This document shows positions 18,187 through 26,501 of a stretch of DNA of 64,000 nt, in pieces. The notes beneath the pieces are model-generated. The model worked only from the letters and a program-made list of their open reading frames with translations. It did no database searches and was not told the DNA's origin. A program made the position numbers and the translations under genes. Positions within the stretch are counted from its first letter, which is position 1. Each line of letters starts with the position of its first letter. The stretch spans positions 1 through 64,000 of the forward strand of contig JAWLEA010000004.1 in assembly GCA_041686345.1 (NCBI GenBank), in the 5' to 3' direction. Origin of the DNA: JAQICJ01 sp041686345 (lineage in GTDB: Bacteria > Myxococcota_A > Polyangia > HGW-17).

Positions 18187-18564
18187 ATGCATACAGTCAA
18201 ACTTGTCAAAAAATTTCATTTCGAAGCGGCACACAGGTTGGTCAATGCCCCTGATGGACACAAATGCCGTAATCTGCACGGCCACAGTTTTAAATTTGAA
18301 ATAGAAGTAAAAGGAAAGGTGGATCCGGAACGGGGATGGTTTATGGATTATAAAGACATAAGCCGGATTGCGAAACCGGTTGTGGAAGAATTGGATCATT
18401 CCTATCTCAATGATATACCCGGGCTTGAAAATGGAACCAGTGAAAATTTGGCCAAATGGATTTGGGAGAAGATCGACACAAAAATCAAAGGATTACATCG
18501 GGTTTCTGTTTATGAAACAGCAAGTTCGGAATGTCACTATTATGGAGCAGCCAAGCATGTCTGA
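18187..18564 (+). CDS. queD: 6-carboxy-5,6,7,8-tetrahydropterin synthase QueD
   Basis: 125 residues. The zinc ligands are visible as FEAAHRL and LHGHSF, with the nearby Cys in KCRNLHGH. GWFMDYKDI, LDHSYLNDI and the late ETASSECHYYG complete the PTPS/QueD pattern. It turns dihydroneopterin triphosphate, the FolE2 product, into 6-carboxytetrahydropterin. The last codons overlap the folE2 start by 8 bp, consistent with a single transcript and coupled translation. Confidence 0.96.
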   Translation: MHTVKLVKKFHFEAAHRLVNAPDGHKCRNLHGHSFKFEIEVKGKVDPERGWFMDYKDISRIAKPVVEELDHSYLNDIPGLENGTSENLAKWIWEKIDTKIKGLHRVSVYETASSECHYYGAAKHV

Positions 18565-19357
18565 AATGGAAGATGTACAAAATCACAAAGATAATCGTGA
18601 AATACCAATAGATCATGTTGGAATAACCAGTATCAAATGGCCCATCAAGGTGATGGACAGGCAAAACGGTTCCCAGCACACGGTAGCTGAATTTACCATG
18701 TCTGTGGATCTGCCCAAAGAATTCAAGGGAACCCATATGAGCCGCTTTGTTACGATTCTTTCTGATTTCAGCAATGAGATCACGGCTGAAAAGCTTCCCG
18801 GAATTATCAGGGAGATGCAAAAACGACTGGATGCAACTGAGGCCCATCTCAAGGTTGATTTTCCCTATTTTATCGAGAAAAAAGCTCCAATTTCCGAAGT
18901 TAAATCATTGATGAAGTATGATTGTGGTTTTTTGATTACCGCCAACGGGGAAGAACTCGATTATATTCTGGAAGTTGATGTTCCCGTCACCAGTTTGTGT
19001 CCTTGTTCCAAAGCGGTTTCAGACTATGGCGCTCATAATCAGAGAGGGCACATCATTATCAAGGTGCGACCACAAAAAAAAGACAAGGATAATTTTATCC
19101 ATATCTGGCTGGAAGAGCTTTTTACTCTGGCAGAATCTTCGTCGAGTGCTCCCATCTATCCCCTGCTCAAGAGAAAAGACGAACGCTTTGTTACCATGCA
19201 GGCTTACGACAATCCCGTTTTTGTTGAAGACATGGTACGCAACGCAGCTGTCAAACTGAGAAAAGATCCGAGAATAAGCTGGTATGAAGTATCAGCTTTC
19301 AACGACGAATCCATCCACGATCACAAGGCTTTTGCCGTTACTACCTGGACCAGATAA
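18557..19357 (+). CDS. folE2: GTP cyclohydrolase FolE2 (GCYH-IB)
   Basis: 266 residues from the ATG at 18557 (MSEMEDVQ), which overlaps the queD stop; the longer frame back to 18368 is only a shadow of queD. Family markers: DHVGITSIKWPIKVMDR, GTHMSRFV, and the metal-site region VPVTSLCPCSKAVSDYGAHNQRG. It makes dihydroneopterin triphosphate from GTP, the first step of both folate and 7-deazaguanine synthesis. FolE2 works with metals other than zinc and is often used under zinc shortage. Having the first enzyme in the operon makes the preQ0 supply line complete. Confidence 0.95.
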   Translation: MSEMEDVQNHKDNREIPIDHVGITSIKWPIKVMDRQNGSQHTVAEFTMSVDLPKEFKGTHMSRFVTILSDFSNEITAEKLPGIIREMQKRLDATEAHLKVDFPYFIEKKAPISEVKSLMKYDCGFLITANGEELDYILEVDVPVTSLCPCSKAVSDYGAHNQRGHIIIKVRPQKKDKDNFIHIWLEELFTLAESSSSAPIYPLLKRKDERFVTMQAYDNPVFVEDMVRNAAVKLRKDPRISWYEVSAFNDESIHDHKAFAVTTWTR

Positions 19358-19388
19358 TAATTTTTTTCCCAAGCCGGATTTTGTTTCT

Positions 19389-20081
19389 ATGAAAATTCAA
19401 ATTATCACTTCCTGTACAGCAAAAAAAGCGGTGGGAAAAAGCACCAAACTTCCTGATTTTGATGAATTGCAATTGATCAGATCAGGAAAAGCTGCTTCAC
19501 CTTCGCATTTGCGACCCTTGCCGGCTGTTGAAATGTATACGGGCAGACAGCACCTTTTTGTTAAAAGGGCATTGGCAGCAGCATCCGGGGATGATTCTTC
19601 CCTTGAACTTTTCCTTTATATTGTATCTGCCGGATATGGTCTTGTTTCCGGCTCAGAGCGAATTATTCCCTATGAAAGCACTTTCAGCAACAAAAACAAG
19701 GCCGAAATAGCAAAGATGGCCGCCAGGTTAAATTTGGCCCAACAGATGAATAAACTTCTGCAAAAGCAGTCTGATCTCAATCTGTTTTTGCTAGGCAGCA
19801 AATATTTACAGGCTTGTCAATTCAGTTCCCAGACCGAGGTTGCGGCTCCGTCTTTTTTTCTTACGGCACCATCAGCCTCCACTTTGCTTCCCCGGGCGGG
19901 TATCCATATTCCCCTGGGGCGCAAAGAAGCTGCCAGATATAAAAAGACACTGATCGCGCTTAAAGGTTATCTTGCCGGTATTTATCTGCATGGTTTGCAA
20001 CGCAATCCCAGCAATCATGAGTATACAACTGCCGGGTTTTTCAAGACAATCCAGCGCGAACTGGCTCTGACCGATTTGTAG
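19389..20081 (+). CDS. YaaA/DUF6884-like protein of the deazaguanine operon
   Basis: 230 residues from ATG 19389; an ATG at 19284 would overlap folE2 by 74 bp and add sequence with no family resemblance. The opening MKIQIITSCTAKKAV, then LPAVEMYTGRQHLFVKRAL and LYIVSAGYGLVSGSERIIPYESTF match the YaaA/DUF6884 superfamily pattern (short strand, Cys-Thr-x-x-Lys, Y-G-L-V, P-Y-x-x-T). DpdC, which processes preQ0 after its insertion into DNA in the Salmonella dpd island, belongs to a related DUF328-type group. A DpdC-like or DNA-handling partner role is therefore inferred, not shown. It lies 31 bp after folE2. Confidence 0.65.
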   Translation: MKIQIITSCTAKKAVGKSTKLPDFDELQLIRSGKAASPSHLRPLPAVEMYTGRQHLFVKRALAAASGDDSSLELFLYIVSAGYGLVSGSERIIPYESTFSNKNKAEIAKMAARLNLAQQMNKLLQKQSDLNLFLLGSKYLQACQFSSQTEVAAPSFFLTAPSASTLLPRAGIHIPLGRKEAARYKKTLIALKGYLAGIYLHGLQRNPSNHEYTTAGFFKTIQRELALTDL

Positions 20082-20260
20082 TTTTAGCAAACTTCATCTG
20101 TTGCTCTCTGACAAATCCTCCTTGTTTTTAACTTTAAAGTCTGTAGTCTGATCTGCGGAGTTCAGTGCCGACAGCTTGTGTTGCCCGAACCTGTGATGAT
20201 TGTCTTTATCAATGCAGTTGGTTGGTAATTTGAATTAACAGACGGGGAGAACCGATTTTT

Positions 20261-21448
20261 ATGAATTTACTCGAGGGAGAAGGACCTTTTTATTTTATTC
20301 CGGATTGGGATGATTACGTCGATCCTGATTACGATTTCAAAAAAGATATTCAAAAAAATAAGGGGTGGGAAAACAGTGTTTACGCCCATGAAATCTATTC
20401 TCAACCTCCTTACGATGGAATTCTGGTGTCAAAGGTGGTGGAAGAAAAATCCAAAGTTCGGCGTCAGCGTATTCGCAAATATGGAATTCACCAAGCTCTG
20501 CGGGTAAACCCTGAATTTCCGGTTATCGGAGATTGTGGAGCTTTTGGTTATTTCAAAGAAAAAACTCCTCCTTATTCAACTGCAGAAATTCTCGATTACT
20601 ATACTTCAGGTGGATTCAACTTCGGAGTCAGTATTGATCACCTGATTCCTTCCAAAAAATTTGCAGACAAGGAATTTCGTTACAGGATCACTCTAGAAAA
20701 TGGGGAAAAATTCATCAAAGCTCACAGAAAAAAGGATTTAAATTGGGTTCCCGTGGGAGCTGTTCAGGGTTGGAATCCCGAAACTTATGCCCGGGGAGTC
20801 AGAAAATATGTCAAATTGGGTTATGAGTTGATAGCTCTTGGCGGTCTGGTGAGAACTTCCACCCGAGAGATCATTGCCATTTTGGAAGAGGTCAACAAGG
20901 TTGATCTGCAGGGTGCCAAACTTCATCTTTTCGGAGTCGCCCGCAATAAAATTCTGCCCCTGCTCAAGAAATCCAGCGTTTTTTCGGTTGATTCGGCTTC
21001 AGCTTTACGCAGAGCCTGGATGGGTTCCAAAGACAACTATCATACTTTGGACCAGGATTATTGTGCTATCAGAGTTCCCGTACCCGGCAAAAGAGGCCCG
21101 ATGAAGAAATTCAAGGGTAAAATTTTGGCTCGGGCTCAGGAACTTGAGAAAAAATCTTTGCGCCATCTGCGTGATTATGCATCGAACCGGGTTGGTCTGC
21201 AAAAGACCCTCGCAGTGTTGGAAGAATATGAAAGTCTTTATCTTGGAGAGAAAAAAAGCAATATTGCCAATTATGAAAAAACTCTCAAAGACAGACCCTG
21301 GGAAAAATGCCAATGCAATGTTTGTAAAAACATTGGAATTGAAGTGGTCATTTTCCGAGGAAATAACCGCAACAGACGTCGAGGATTTCATAATACCTGG
21401 GTTTTAGACAGGAAGTTCAAATTGCTTGGTTCCCGTTTCAGAAAGTAA
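20261..21448 (+). CDS. dpdA: DpdA-like TGT-superfamily base-exchange enzyme (7-deazaguanine insertion)
   Basis: 395 residues. TGT-fold landmarks: IGDCGAFGYF with the substrate-binding Asp about residue 91, VSIDHLI (Asp126), VPVGAVQGWNPETYARGV, IALGGLVRTS, LHLFGVARNKIL, and FSVDSASALRRAW with the probable nucleophile Asp244. A zinc site C-x-C-x2-C-x21-H (350, 352, 355, 377) is present, within the region RNRRRGFHNTW that is reminiscent of DpdA. No PUA domain, so it is unlike archaeal tRNA TGT, and it lacks the GGFQ box of bacterial Tgt. A 179-bp leader separates it from the YaaA-like gene. The last residues (GSRFRK) are encoded by 17 bp identical to a family A end. DNA rather than tRNA as target is inference from resemblance and context. 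Confidence 0.82.
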   Translation: MNLLEGEGPFYFIPDWDDYVDPDYDFKKDIQKNKGWENSVYAHEIYSQPPYDGILVSKVVEEKSKVRRQRIRKYGIHQALRVNPEFPVIGDCGAFGYFKEKTPPYSTAEILDYYTSGGFNFGVSIDHLIPSKKFADKEFRYRITLENGEKFIKAHRKKDLNWVPVGAVQGWNPETYARGVRKYVKLGYELIALGGLVRTSTREIIAILEEVNKVDLQGAKLHLFGVARNKILPLLKKSSVFSVDSASALRRAWMGSKDNYHTLDQDYCAIRVPVPGKRGPMKKFKGKILARAQELEKKSLRHLRDYASNRVGLQKTLAVLEEYESLYLGEKKSNIANYEKTLKDRPWEKCQCNVCKNIGIEVVIFRGNNRNRRRGFHNTWVLDRKFKLLGSRFRK

Positions 21449-21570
21449 GATATTTGTCAGCAATCCCGAATCTGATTTTTTTGAAAAGAAATTCTATCAA
21501 TACCCTTGATATTTTGTTAAAATGTCCACTTAAAAACAGCTCTAAAGTTTTTTATTTTCAGGATTAACCT

Positions 21571-22269
21571 ATGAAAAACCAGATTCTTTGCCCTTCATGT
21601 AATGCTCCGCTCGAAATAGAAGATCGATTTCAGGAACAGATTGATTGTCCTTATTGTGGCAATCAAGTTTATATCGGTAACAGGCAGAATCAGGCCGTGT
21701 CCAAGGAAAGCGGTCCTGCCCAAAGGTCTCCCCTGACCGATGTTTACTCTCGTTTTGTTGTGGGTCAGACCGGCAGAATCAACGTTCTGGGCAACACCAA
21801 AAATTATCAGGTAACTGGCAGAATTCAATATGAATACGAACAGGGGTTCTGGTCAGAATGGTATTTCAACGTCGATGGAACCGGGTATTGGTTGCAAGAA
21901 GACGAAGGTTTATATACTCTTTTCATACCAATGGCTGTCGACAATGAAGCCATGGTGGCCGAAATCTATGAAATGTACAGGCAAAGCGATGAATCCCTCA
22001 AGCCGGGGAAAATATTCAAACCCCTCAGTGCCAAGATGGGAGATTGGACCCTGCTTGAATACGGCTATGCCAAAATGACGGGCTACGAAGGTAATCTGCC
22101 TTTTCCTCCCGGTGAAGGCAAGGAAATTGTCTATTTTGAAGGCTTGGGCCCAAACAAGAAATATTCCCTCGAAATCGAAGACAATGGCAAAGATGCCAGT
22201 TTATTCCAGGGATGGCCTCTTAAATATGAGGACATCGAAGTTAAGAGTGATGGAGATTATAATTATTAA
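21571..22269 (+). CDS. DUF4178 protein with N-terminal zinc ribbon
   Basis: 232 residues. The N-terminus is a zinc ribbon (CPSCNAPLEI ... CPYCG), then a DUF4178 domain from about residue 58: RFVVGQTGRINVLGNTKNYQVTGRIQYEYEQGFWSEWYF (pattern of strands with G-R-x-x-Y and W-x-E-W), and the later WTLLEYGYAKMTGYEGNLPF and YFEGLGPNKKYSLEIED. DUF4178 proteins occur with DUF350 membrane proteins in envelope-stress neighbourhoods, where their role is unproven. It leads a four- or five-gene run on this strand. Confidence 0.82.
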   Translation: MKNQILCPSCNAPLEIEDRFQEQIDCPYCGNQVYIGNRQNQAVSKESGPAQRSPLTDVYSRFVVGQTGRINVLGNTKNYQVTGRIQYEYEQGFWSEWYFNVDGTGYWLQEDEGLYTLFIPMAVDNEAMVAEIYEMYRQSDESLKPGKIFKPLSAKMGDWTLLEYGYAKMTGYEGNLPFPPGEGKEIVYFEGLGPNKKYSLEIEDNGKDASLFQGWPLKYEDIEVKSDGDYNY

Positions 22270-22285
22270 CAAAGGTGATTGAATT

Positions 22286-22450
22286 ATGAAAATGGCTGAA
22301 TGGATAATGGTAGGATTGTTAGCCGGCGGTATTGGTCTCACTTTTGCCGCATCCAGGTTGGGGTGGGGAGTAACCAGTGTAGTCAACAAAACAAGCCGGC
22401 ATCGTTCATCTTATCATTCCGGTCGCTATTACAGAGGTGGAAAACGATAA
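22286..22450 (+). CDS. 54-residue membrane-anchored basic protein
   Basis: ATG at 22286 after AAAGGTGATT, stop TAA at 22448-22450. It sits in a 196-bp gap between the DUF4178 and DUF350 genes with 16-bp and 15-bp spacers, exactly as expected for an operon member. It has one transmembrane helix (about residues 5-22, WIMVGLLAGGIGLTFAA) and a tail rich in Arg, Ser, His and Tyr (SRHRSSYHSGRYYRGGKR). Similar small Tyr/Gly/Arg-rich proteins accompany DUF4178/DUF350 genes elsewhere, but no name is claimed. Confidence 0.7.
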   Translation: MKMAEWIMVGLLAGGIGLTFAASRLGWGVTSVVNKTSRHRSSYHSGRYYRGGKR

Positions 22451-22465
22451 TATTGGAGGAAACTA

Positions 22466-22876
22466 ATGAATAAAGTCAAATTCTATTTTGTAACATCAAT
22501 AATGCTGGTTTCAGGAACTTTTGGTTTCGTAAAGGTTTCAACTGCCAATCAAGAGGAAGAAAAACAAGAGGTAAAAAAAGTTGAAAATCAAAAAGCAGCT
22601 GTTCAAAAACCGGTTCCGGTCCAAAATCACAACAATGCCAAAAAAACCGGCGGTATTTTTTCAAGAATATATCTGGCTGATGTTATTTCCACTCTATTCT
22701 ATTCACTCATGGGACTGGCAGTAGCTCTTTTCGGTTACAAAATCTATGATATCATAACACCTTTTGATTTAAGAAAAGAATTGGAAGTAGATCAGAACAC
22801 CTCTCTTGGAATAGTGGTGGGTGCAATTATTCTCGGTCTTTCCCTGATTATTGCTGCCTCCATTATGAGTCCTTGA
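22466..22876 (+). CDS. DUF350 family membrane protein (YjfL-like)
   Basis: 136 residues, preceded by GGAGG at 22455. After a signal-like N-terminus and a Gln/Glu/Lys/Val-rich spacer, the C-terminal half is one DUF350 unit: two transmembrane helices flanking ITPFDLRKELEVDQNTSLGIVVGA, the family's hallmark TP-[FY]-DL-x-KE-[IL] and N-x-[AS]-x-[GA]. DUF350 proteins are inner-membrane, often with two such units; this one has a single unit and a long periplasmic-side extension. Its neighbours suggest a membrane-stress module with the two DUF4178 proteins. Confidence 0.85.
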   Translation: MNKVKFYFVTSIMLVSGTFGFVKVSTANQEEEKQEVKKVENQKAAVQKPVPVQNHNNAKKTGGIFSRIYLADVISTLFYSLMGLAVALFGYKIYDIITPFDLRKELEVDQNTSLGIVVGAIILGLSLIIAASIMSP

Positions 22877-23141
22877 GCAAATTGTTGTGGTTTTATTTCC
22901 AGATAATCTGTTTGCAAAAATTACCCGGATTCGTATCGCCAGCATACAGATGTCAAAGGTAGAAGTTGTTAAGGTATGACAAGTTATTGCAAATTTCCGA
23001 ATCAATTCGCCGATAAACTCAAACGGGAGTTTTGATTATATCTGCTTAATTATGTGGTGATGGTTTTCGGGAACAAGTATCCAGACCAGATCATGGTTGC
23101 TCAATTTGGTCTTTCAGTTATTATGGTTTTCGGAGGTTAAG

Positions 23142-24473
23142 GTGTCTGAGCTCAATGTAAAACAGGTGGAATGTGTAAATTGTGGGGCAAAAATTGACAT
23201 CCGCTCCGGTTTGCGCATGAAAACCTTTGCCTGTGATTATTGTGGTTCCGTCTGTGAAAATGATGAAGTAAGATATATTCAGGATCAACACGCATTGAAG
23301 CAGAAGTTTGCCCCCATGAGTTTTCTCAAACTGGGTTTAAAGGCTAATTTTCTTGGTTCTGAATATCAGATAGTCGGTCGGGTCAGATATACAGGTGGAG
23401 AATATGAATCTACCGAAACTTGGGTCTGGGATGACTGGTTTCTTATTTCCCCCACCGGGTTTCCCCTATGGATATCTGAAGATGAAACCGGATTTTATCT
23501 CACCAAAATACATAATCCTTCCACTTTTCACGATCCTTATACCTTCTCTTCCAATTATTTCGTCGATGGCAAGCAATACAAAGTTGAAGATCGTGCTTTT
23601 TCCACCTTGGAATATATCGAAGGCGAATTGACCTGGCGGGCGGTTCCAGGGGAAGTTGTCAACTATATCGAGGCAATAAACGGGGACAGTATTTTCACTA
23701 TTGAATATTCTGATTCGGAAGTTCAATATTACACGGGAGAGAAGCTTTCTCTTGCTCAGTTAAAGGAAGCTTTTGGTAAAAACGTAGTCGATGCCAGTAT
23801 GGTGCAGCAAAAAAAGGAAAAGAAACCTGAAAAACCGGTTCCCTGGTTAAAAATTGGGATAGTTGCCTTTATAGTTGCTGCAATCAGTTTTTTCATTTTT
23901 CTCACCCTCAAGCAATCCGGAAATGAGGTGTTCAGAGGCACAGTACCGGGACGGGTTTATGTAAGAGGCAGCCTCAGAACCACCAAGTTCACCATTACAG
24001 ACAAGAAAACCAAAGAAAAGACTTTCCAGATCACCAAAGGCAATCTTACCAGATTCACTTTCAAGTCAGGTGATTTTCCCTATCATCGCTCCAGTGTCAA
24101 AGAAGTTGGATGGTGGGTTTCAGGTGATCTGTACGAAGTTAATCCCAAAGGTGATGATAAATATATAACCACGGTAAATGTCGATTTTTGGAAGGCTCAC
24201 GGTTATGAAGACACCGAACATTGGCACGAATCCAAGAAGACAGAATCTGTTTATTTGAAAGATCTGGAAAAGGGTAAAGTCTACTATTTCAAGTTTACCG
24301 CCGGAGCCAACAAAACCAACGCCAAACGTTATAACAGAAATATCAAACTTGCTATGATTGTCAGGCAAAATGTCTGGTATCCCAAGCCCTTTTTGTATTT
24401 GGCAATTGTACTGGGAAGTATCGGTGGAATCATTCTAATAATTTTTATTGCAATCAAAAATGATGATGACTGA
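23142..24473 (+). CDS. DUF4178 membrane protein with zinc ribbon
   Basis: 443 residues from GTG 23142, which follows GGAGG at 23132-23136; the ATG at 23097 lacks such a site. Zinc ribbon CVNCGAKID ... CDYCGSV at about residues 10-35, DUF4178 domain at about 60-200 (LGLKANFLGSEYQIVGRVRYTGGEYESTETWVWDDWFL in pieces), then a transmembrane helix near 260-280 (WLKIGIVAFIVAAISFFIFL), a periplasmic domain of about 150 residues, and a second helix near the C-terminus. It shares its zinc-ribbon/DUF4178 architecture with the gene at 21571. It overlaps the HEAT lipoprotein start by 8 bp. The 22877-23141 gap shows no other gene. Confidence 0.82.
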   Translation: MSELNVKQVECVNCGAKIDIRSGLRMKTFACDYCGSVCENDEVRYIQDQHALKQKFAPMSFLKLGLKANFLGSEYQIVGRVRYTGGEYESTETWVWDDWFLISPTGFPLWISEDETGFYLTKIHNPSTFHDPYTFSSNYFVDGKQYKVEDRAFSTLEYIEGELTWRAVPGEVVNYIEAINGDSIFTIEYSDSEVQYYTGEKLSLAQLKEAFGKNVVDASMVQQKKEKKPEKPVPWLKIGIVAFIVAAISFFIFLTLKQSGNEVFRGTVPGRVYVRGSLRTTKFTITDKKTKEKTFQITKGNLTRFTFKSGDFPYHRSSVKEVGWWVSGDLYEVNPKGDDKYITTVNVDFWKAHGYEDTEHWHESKKTESVYLKDLEKGKVYYFKFTAGANKTNAKRYNRNIKLAMIVRQNVWYPKPFLYLAIVLGSIGGIILIIFIAIKNDDD

Positions 24474-26427
24474 TAAAATTATTCTATTTATTCTTTTAGT
24501 ATTTTTTTCTTCAGGTTGTACCACAGAAAAAGAAAGAATGCTCATAGCCATAAAAAGGGGCAACAAAGCTACTCGGGTTGAAACCATCAAAAAGATGTCC
24601 AAAAGCCGTGACCCCGAAGTTGTAAATGTCATTATTTCCGTATTGAACGACTACAGCCCCCTGGTGAGAAGAACAGCAGCCAAAGCTCTTGAGAACAAAG
24701 GAATTATTGCGGCTCAACCTTTGATTAGAAGACTTGATGATCACGATCAGAGGGTGAGGTTGCGAACAATCAATACTTTGTTTACCTTGCCTGATCGTGC
24801 TTTTATCAACAGTGCTTTACTTGATTTGCTTGATGATCCCTCCGGGAAAGTTCGGCAACAGGTTCTCCAGGGATTTCTCAAAAAAGGCTGGAAAAGAGCG
24901 GATTTGCTGTCAATCAAGTCTTTTAATTTAAATGAGTTGGCTGTCAAGCTTCTGGCTAATCCCCGGCATGAAGATATTGCCATGGGAATAAAAAAAATCG
25001 GCTTGTCAGGTTGGGAAAATGGTTATGGTTTTGTATACTACTACTTGAATTCCAAAGATCCTTTCATCTTGCGGGAAGCTTTACAGGCCACCGGAACAAT
25101 TTTTGACAATTTTCATTTTACTCTTTTGAAAAAAACTCCGAGAACTCTTGAACGGCAGTTGGCTTTACTCAATTTACTGGAAAAAACATCCCACCTCACG
25201 GAATCCCTTTTTGATGAATTACTGGCTCTGGGTTTATCTCTCCACGACATAGTCAAGACGCAAAATGTTTTTAATTTCAAAGTGAAATGCAAACATCTTG
25301 ACGCTTTTTACAAAAACAATCTGGTTGATCATTTTAATAATTACGATTGTGATGTTTCCAAAGACAAGTATGGACCGGGGGAACAATATTATCTAAAGAA
25401 AAAACTTGGTAAGGAAATTCCCCAACAGTTGTTGCAAAAAGCAGGTGGAAAAATCAATGAATTTTCTCCTTTGGTTTTGTCTGAATTTACCAAAGATCCC
25501 GAGTTAGCCGACAAAGTATTAAAAATGTTGAAAAAGGGTTGGGATAAATTTATTTTCTATTTTACCAAATGGATTCCTGAAAAAAAATGGGAACAACTCG
25601 AAGATGTTGGTCCTGTGCAACTTCCGGATAAAGAAAAGAAGGCCAAATCACTGCGACAGAGATTTCTTGAAAAATTAAAAGATGTCAAGGTGCCCTATGC
25701 AGAACTTTTGCCTCCACCCTTTGATTCAAAAGCTTATGCCCAAAAATTGAAATCATTGCGAAAAGTTGTTTCAGCTCGTTCTTTCCTTTTGAAAATATTA
25801 AAAAAGGGACCAGTGGAATTTCAGGAAAGCACTCTTTATGCTCTTTATCCAGCCAAACCATCTTTAAAAGTTCCCGAACTTATTTATGATAAAGTCGAGT
25901 CTTCAAAAAGGGAAATAAAACTCGCTGCTCTTAAAACTTTGGCAGGTCATCATAAAACTGAAATTTTTCTACCTTATTTAAACAGTCCCGATCAGGATTT
26001 GAGAGATTTGGCCGTGGAAACCTTGATAAAACATGGCGATAAGAAACTTATTCCGGAACTGGTCAAAATGTTCAAGGATAAGCCGGTTGCCAGTGTAGCC
26101 AAAGTTTTAGGCAGGTTAAAAGCTGAGGAGGCAGTTAATTTGATGTTTTCCATATTGAAATCAGACTCTTCCAGAGCTTTATATAAAGAAAGAGCTGTGG
26201 TTCTGGAATCTCTGCTCCGAATAATAGAGCCTGACCATAAGAAAACTGACCAAATAATGGAAACTGAACTCTGGCATCCTTCAGCCTTGATCAGATGCAA
26301 AGCTATTTCCTTTCTTAAAGACAAAAAGACAATTAAAGATTATTCTTTGTTTGATCCAGCCATTCAAGTAAGAAGATGTGCTTTGGCAACTCTTCAGCAG
26401 CGAATTTCTTCTGAAAAACAACCCTGA
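24466..26427 (+). CDS. HEAT-repeat lipoprotein
   Basis: 653 residues from ATG 24466 (MTDKII), overlapping the previous stop; the run of three ATG codons leaves the exact start open. Signal peptide with lipobox FFSSGC (Cys about residue 18). HEAT-like helical repeats are clear at about residues 40-150 (RRTAAKALENKG, RRLDDHDQRVRLRTINTL, LLDDPSGKVRQQVLQGFL) and again near 485-640 (KREIKLAALKTLAGH, LNSPDQDLRDLAVETLIKHGD). The middle third is charged and of unclear fold. It is probably a membrane-tethered protein scaffold linked with the DUF4178/DUF350 cluster. Confidence 0.83.
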   Translation: MTDKIILFILLVFFSSGCTTEKERMLIAIKRGNKATRVETIKKMSKSRDPEVVNVIISVLNDYSPLVRRTAAKALENKGIIAAQPLIRRLDDHDQRVRLRTINTLFTLPDRAFINSALLDLLDDPSGKVRQQVLQGFLKKGWKRADLLSIKSFNLNELAVKLLANPRHEDIAMGIKKIGLSGWENGYGFVYYYLNSKDPFILREALQATGTIFDNFHFTLLKKTPRTLERQLALLNLLEKTSHLTESLFDELLALGLSLHDIVKTQNVFNFKVKCKHLDAFYKNNLVDHFNNYDCDVSKDKYGPGEQYYLKKKLGKEIPQQLLQKAGGKINEFSPLVLSEFTKDPELADKVLKMLKKGWDKFIFYFTKWIPEKKWEQLEDVGPVQLPDKEKKAKSLRQRFLEKLKDVKVPYAELLPPPFDSKAYAQKLKSLRKVVSARSFLLKILKKGPVEFQESTLYALYPAKPSLKVPELIYDKVESSKREIKLAALKTLAGHHKTEIFLPYLNSPDQDLRDLAVETLIKHGDKKLIPELVKMFKDKPVASVAKVLGRLKAEEAVNLMFSILKSDSSRALYKERAVVLESLLRIIEPDHKKTDQIMETELWHPSALIRCKAISFLKDKKTIKDYSLFDPAIQVRRCALATLQQRISSEKQP

Positions 26428-26458
26428 GATATTTAATCCCCTTTATAAAACAGTTTCA

Positions 26459-26491
26459 CCCCAACCTGGTTGTTCGCCCCAACCCGGTTGC
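26459..26491. repeat. Family B (REP-like) doublet
   Basis: Two 11-bp cores, CAACCTGGTTG at 26462-26472 and CAACCCGGTTG at 26480-26490, separated by 7 bp. Each is preceded by CCC. They lie between the convergent HEAT and hypothetical genes. Confidence 0.75.
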
Positions 26492-26501
26492 TCACTTAAC
26501 T

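Noticed and set aside
18368..18556. N-terminal extension of folE2
   Set aside because: It is a shifted reading of queD; the ATG at 18557 gives a normal-length FolE2.
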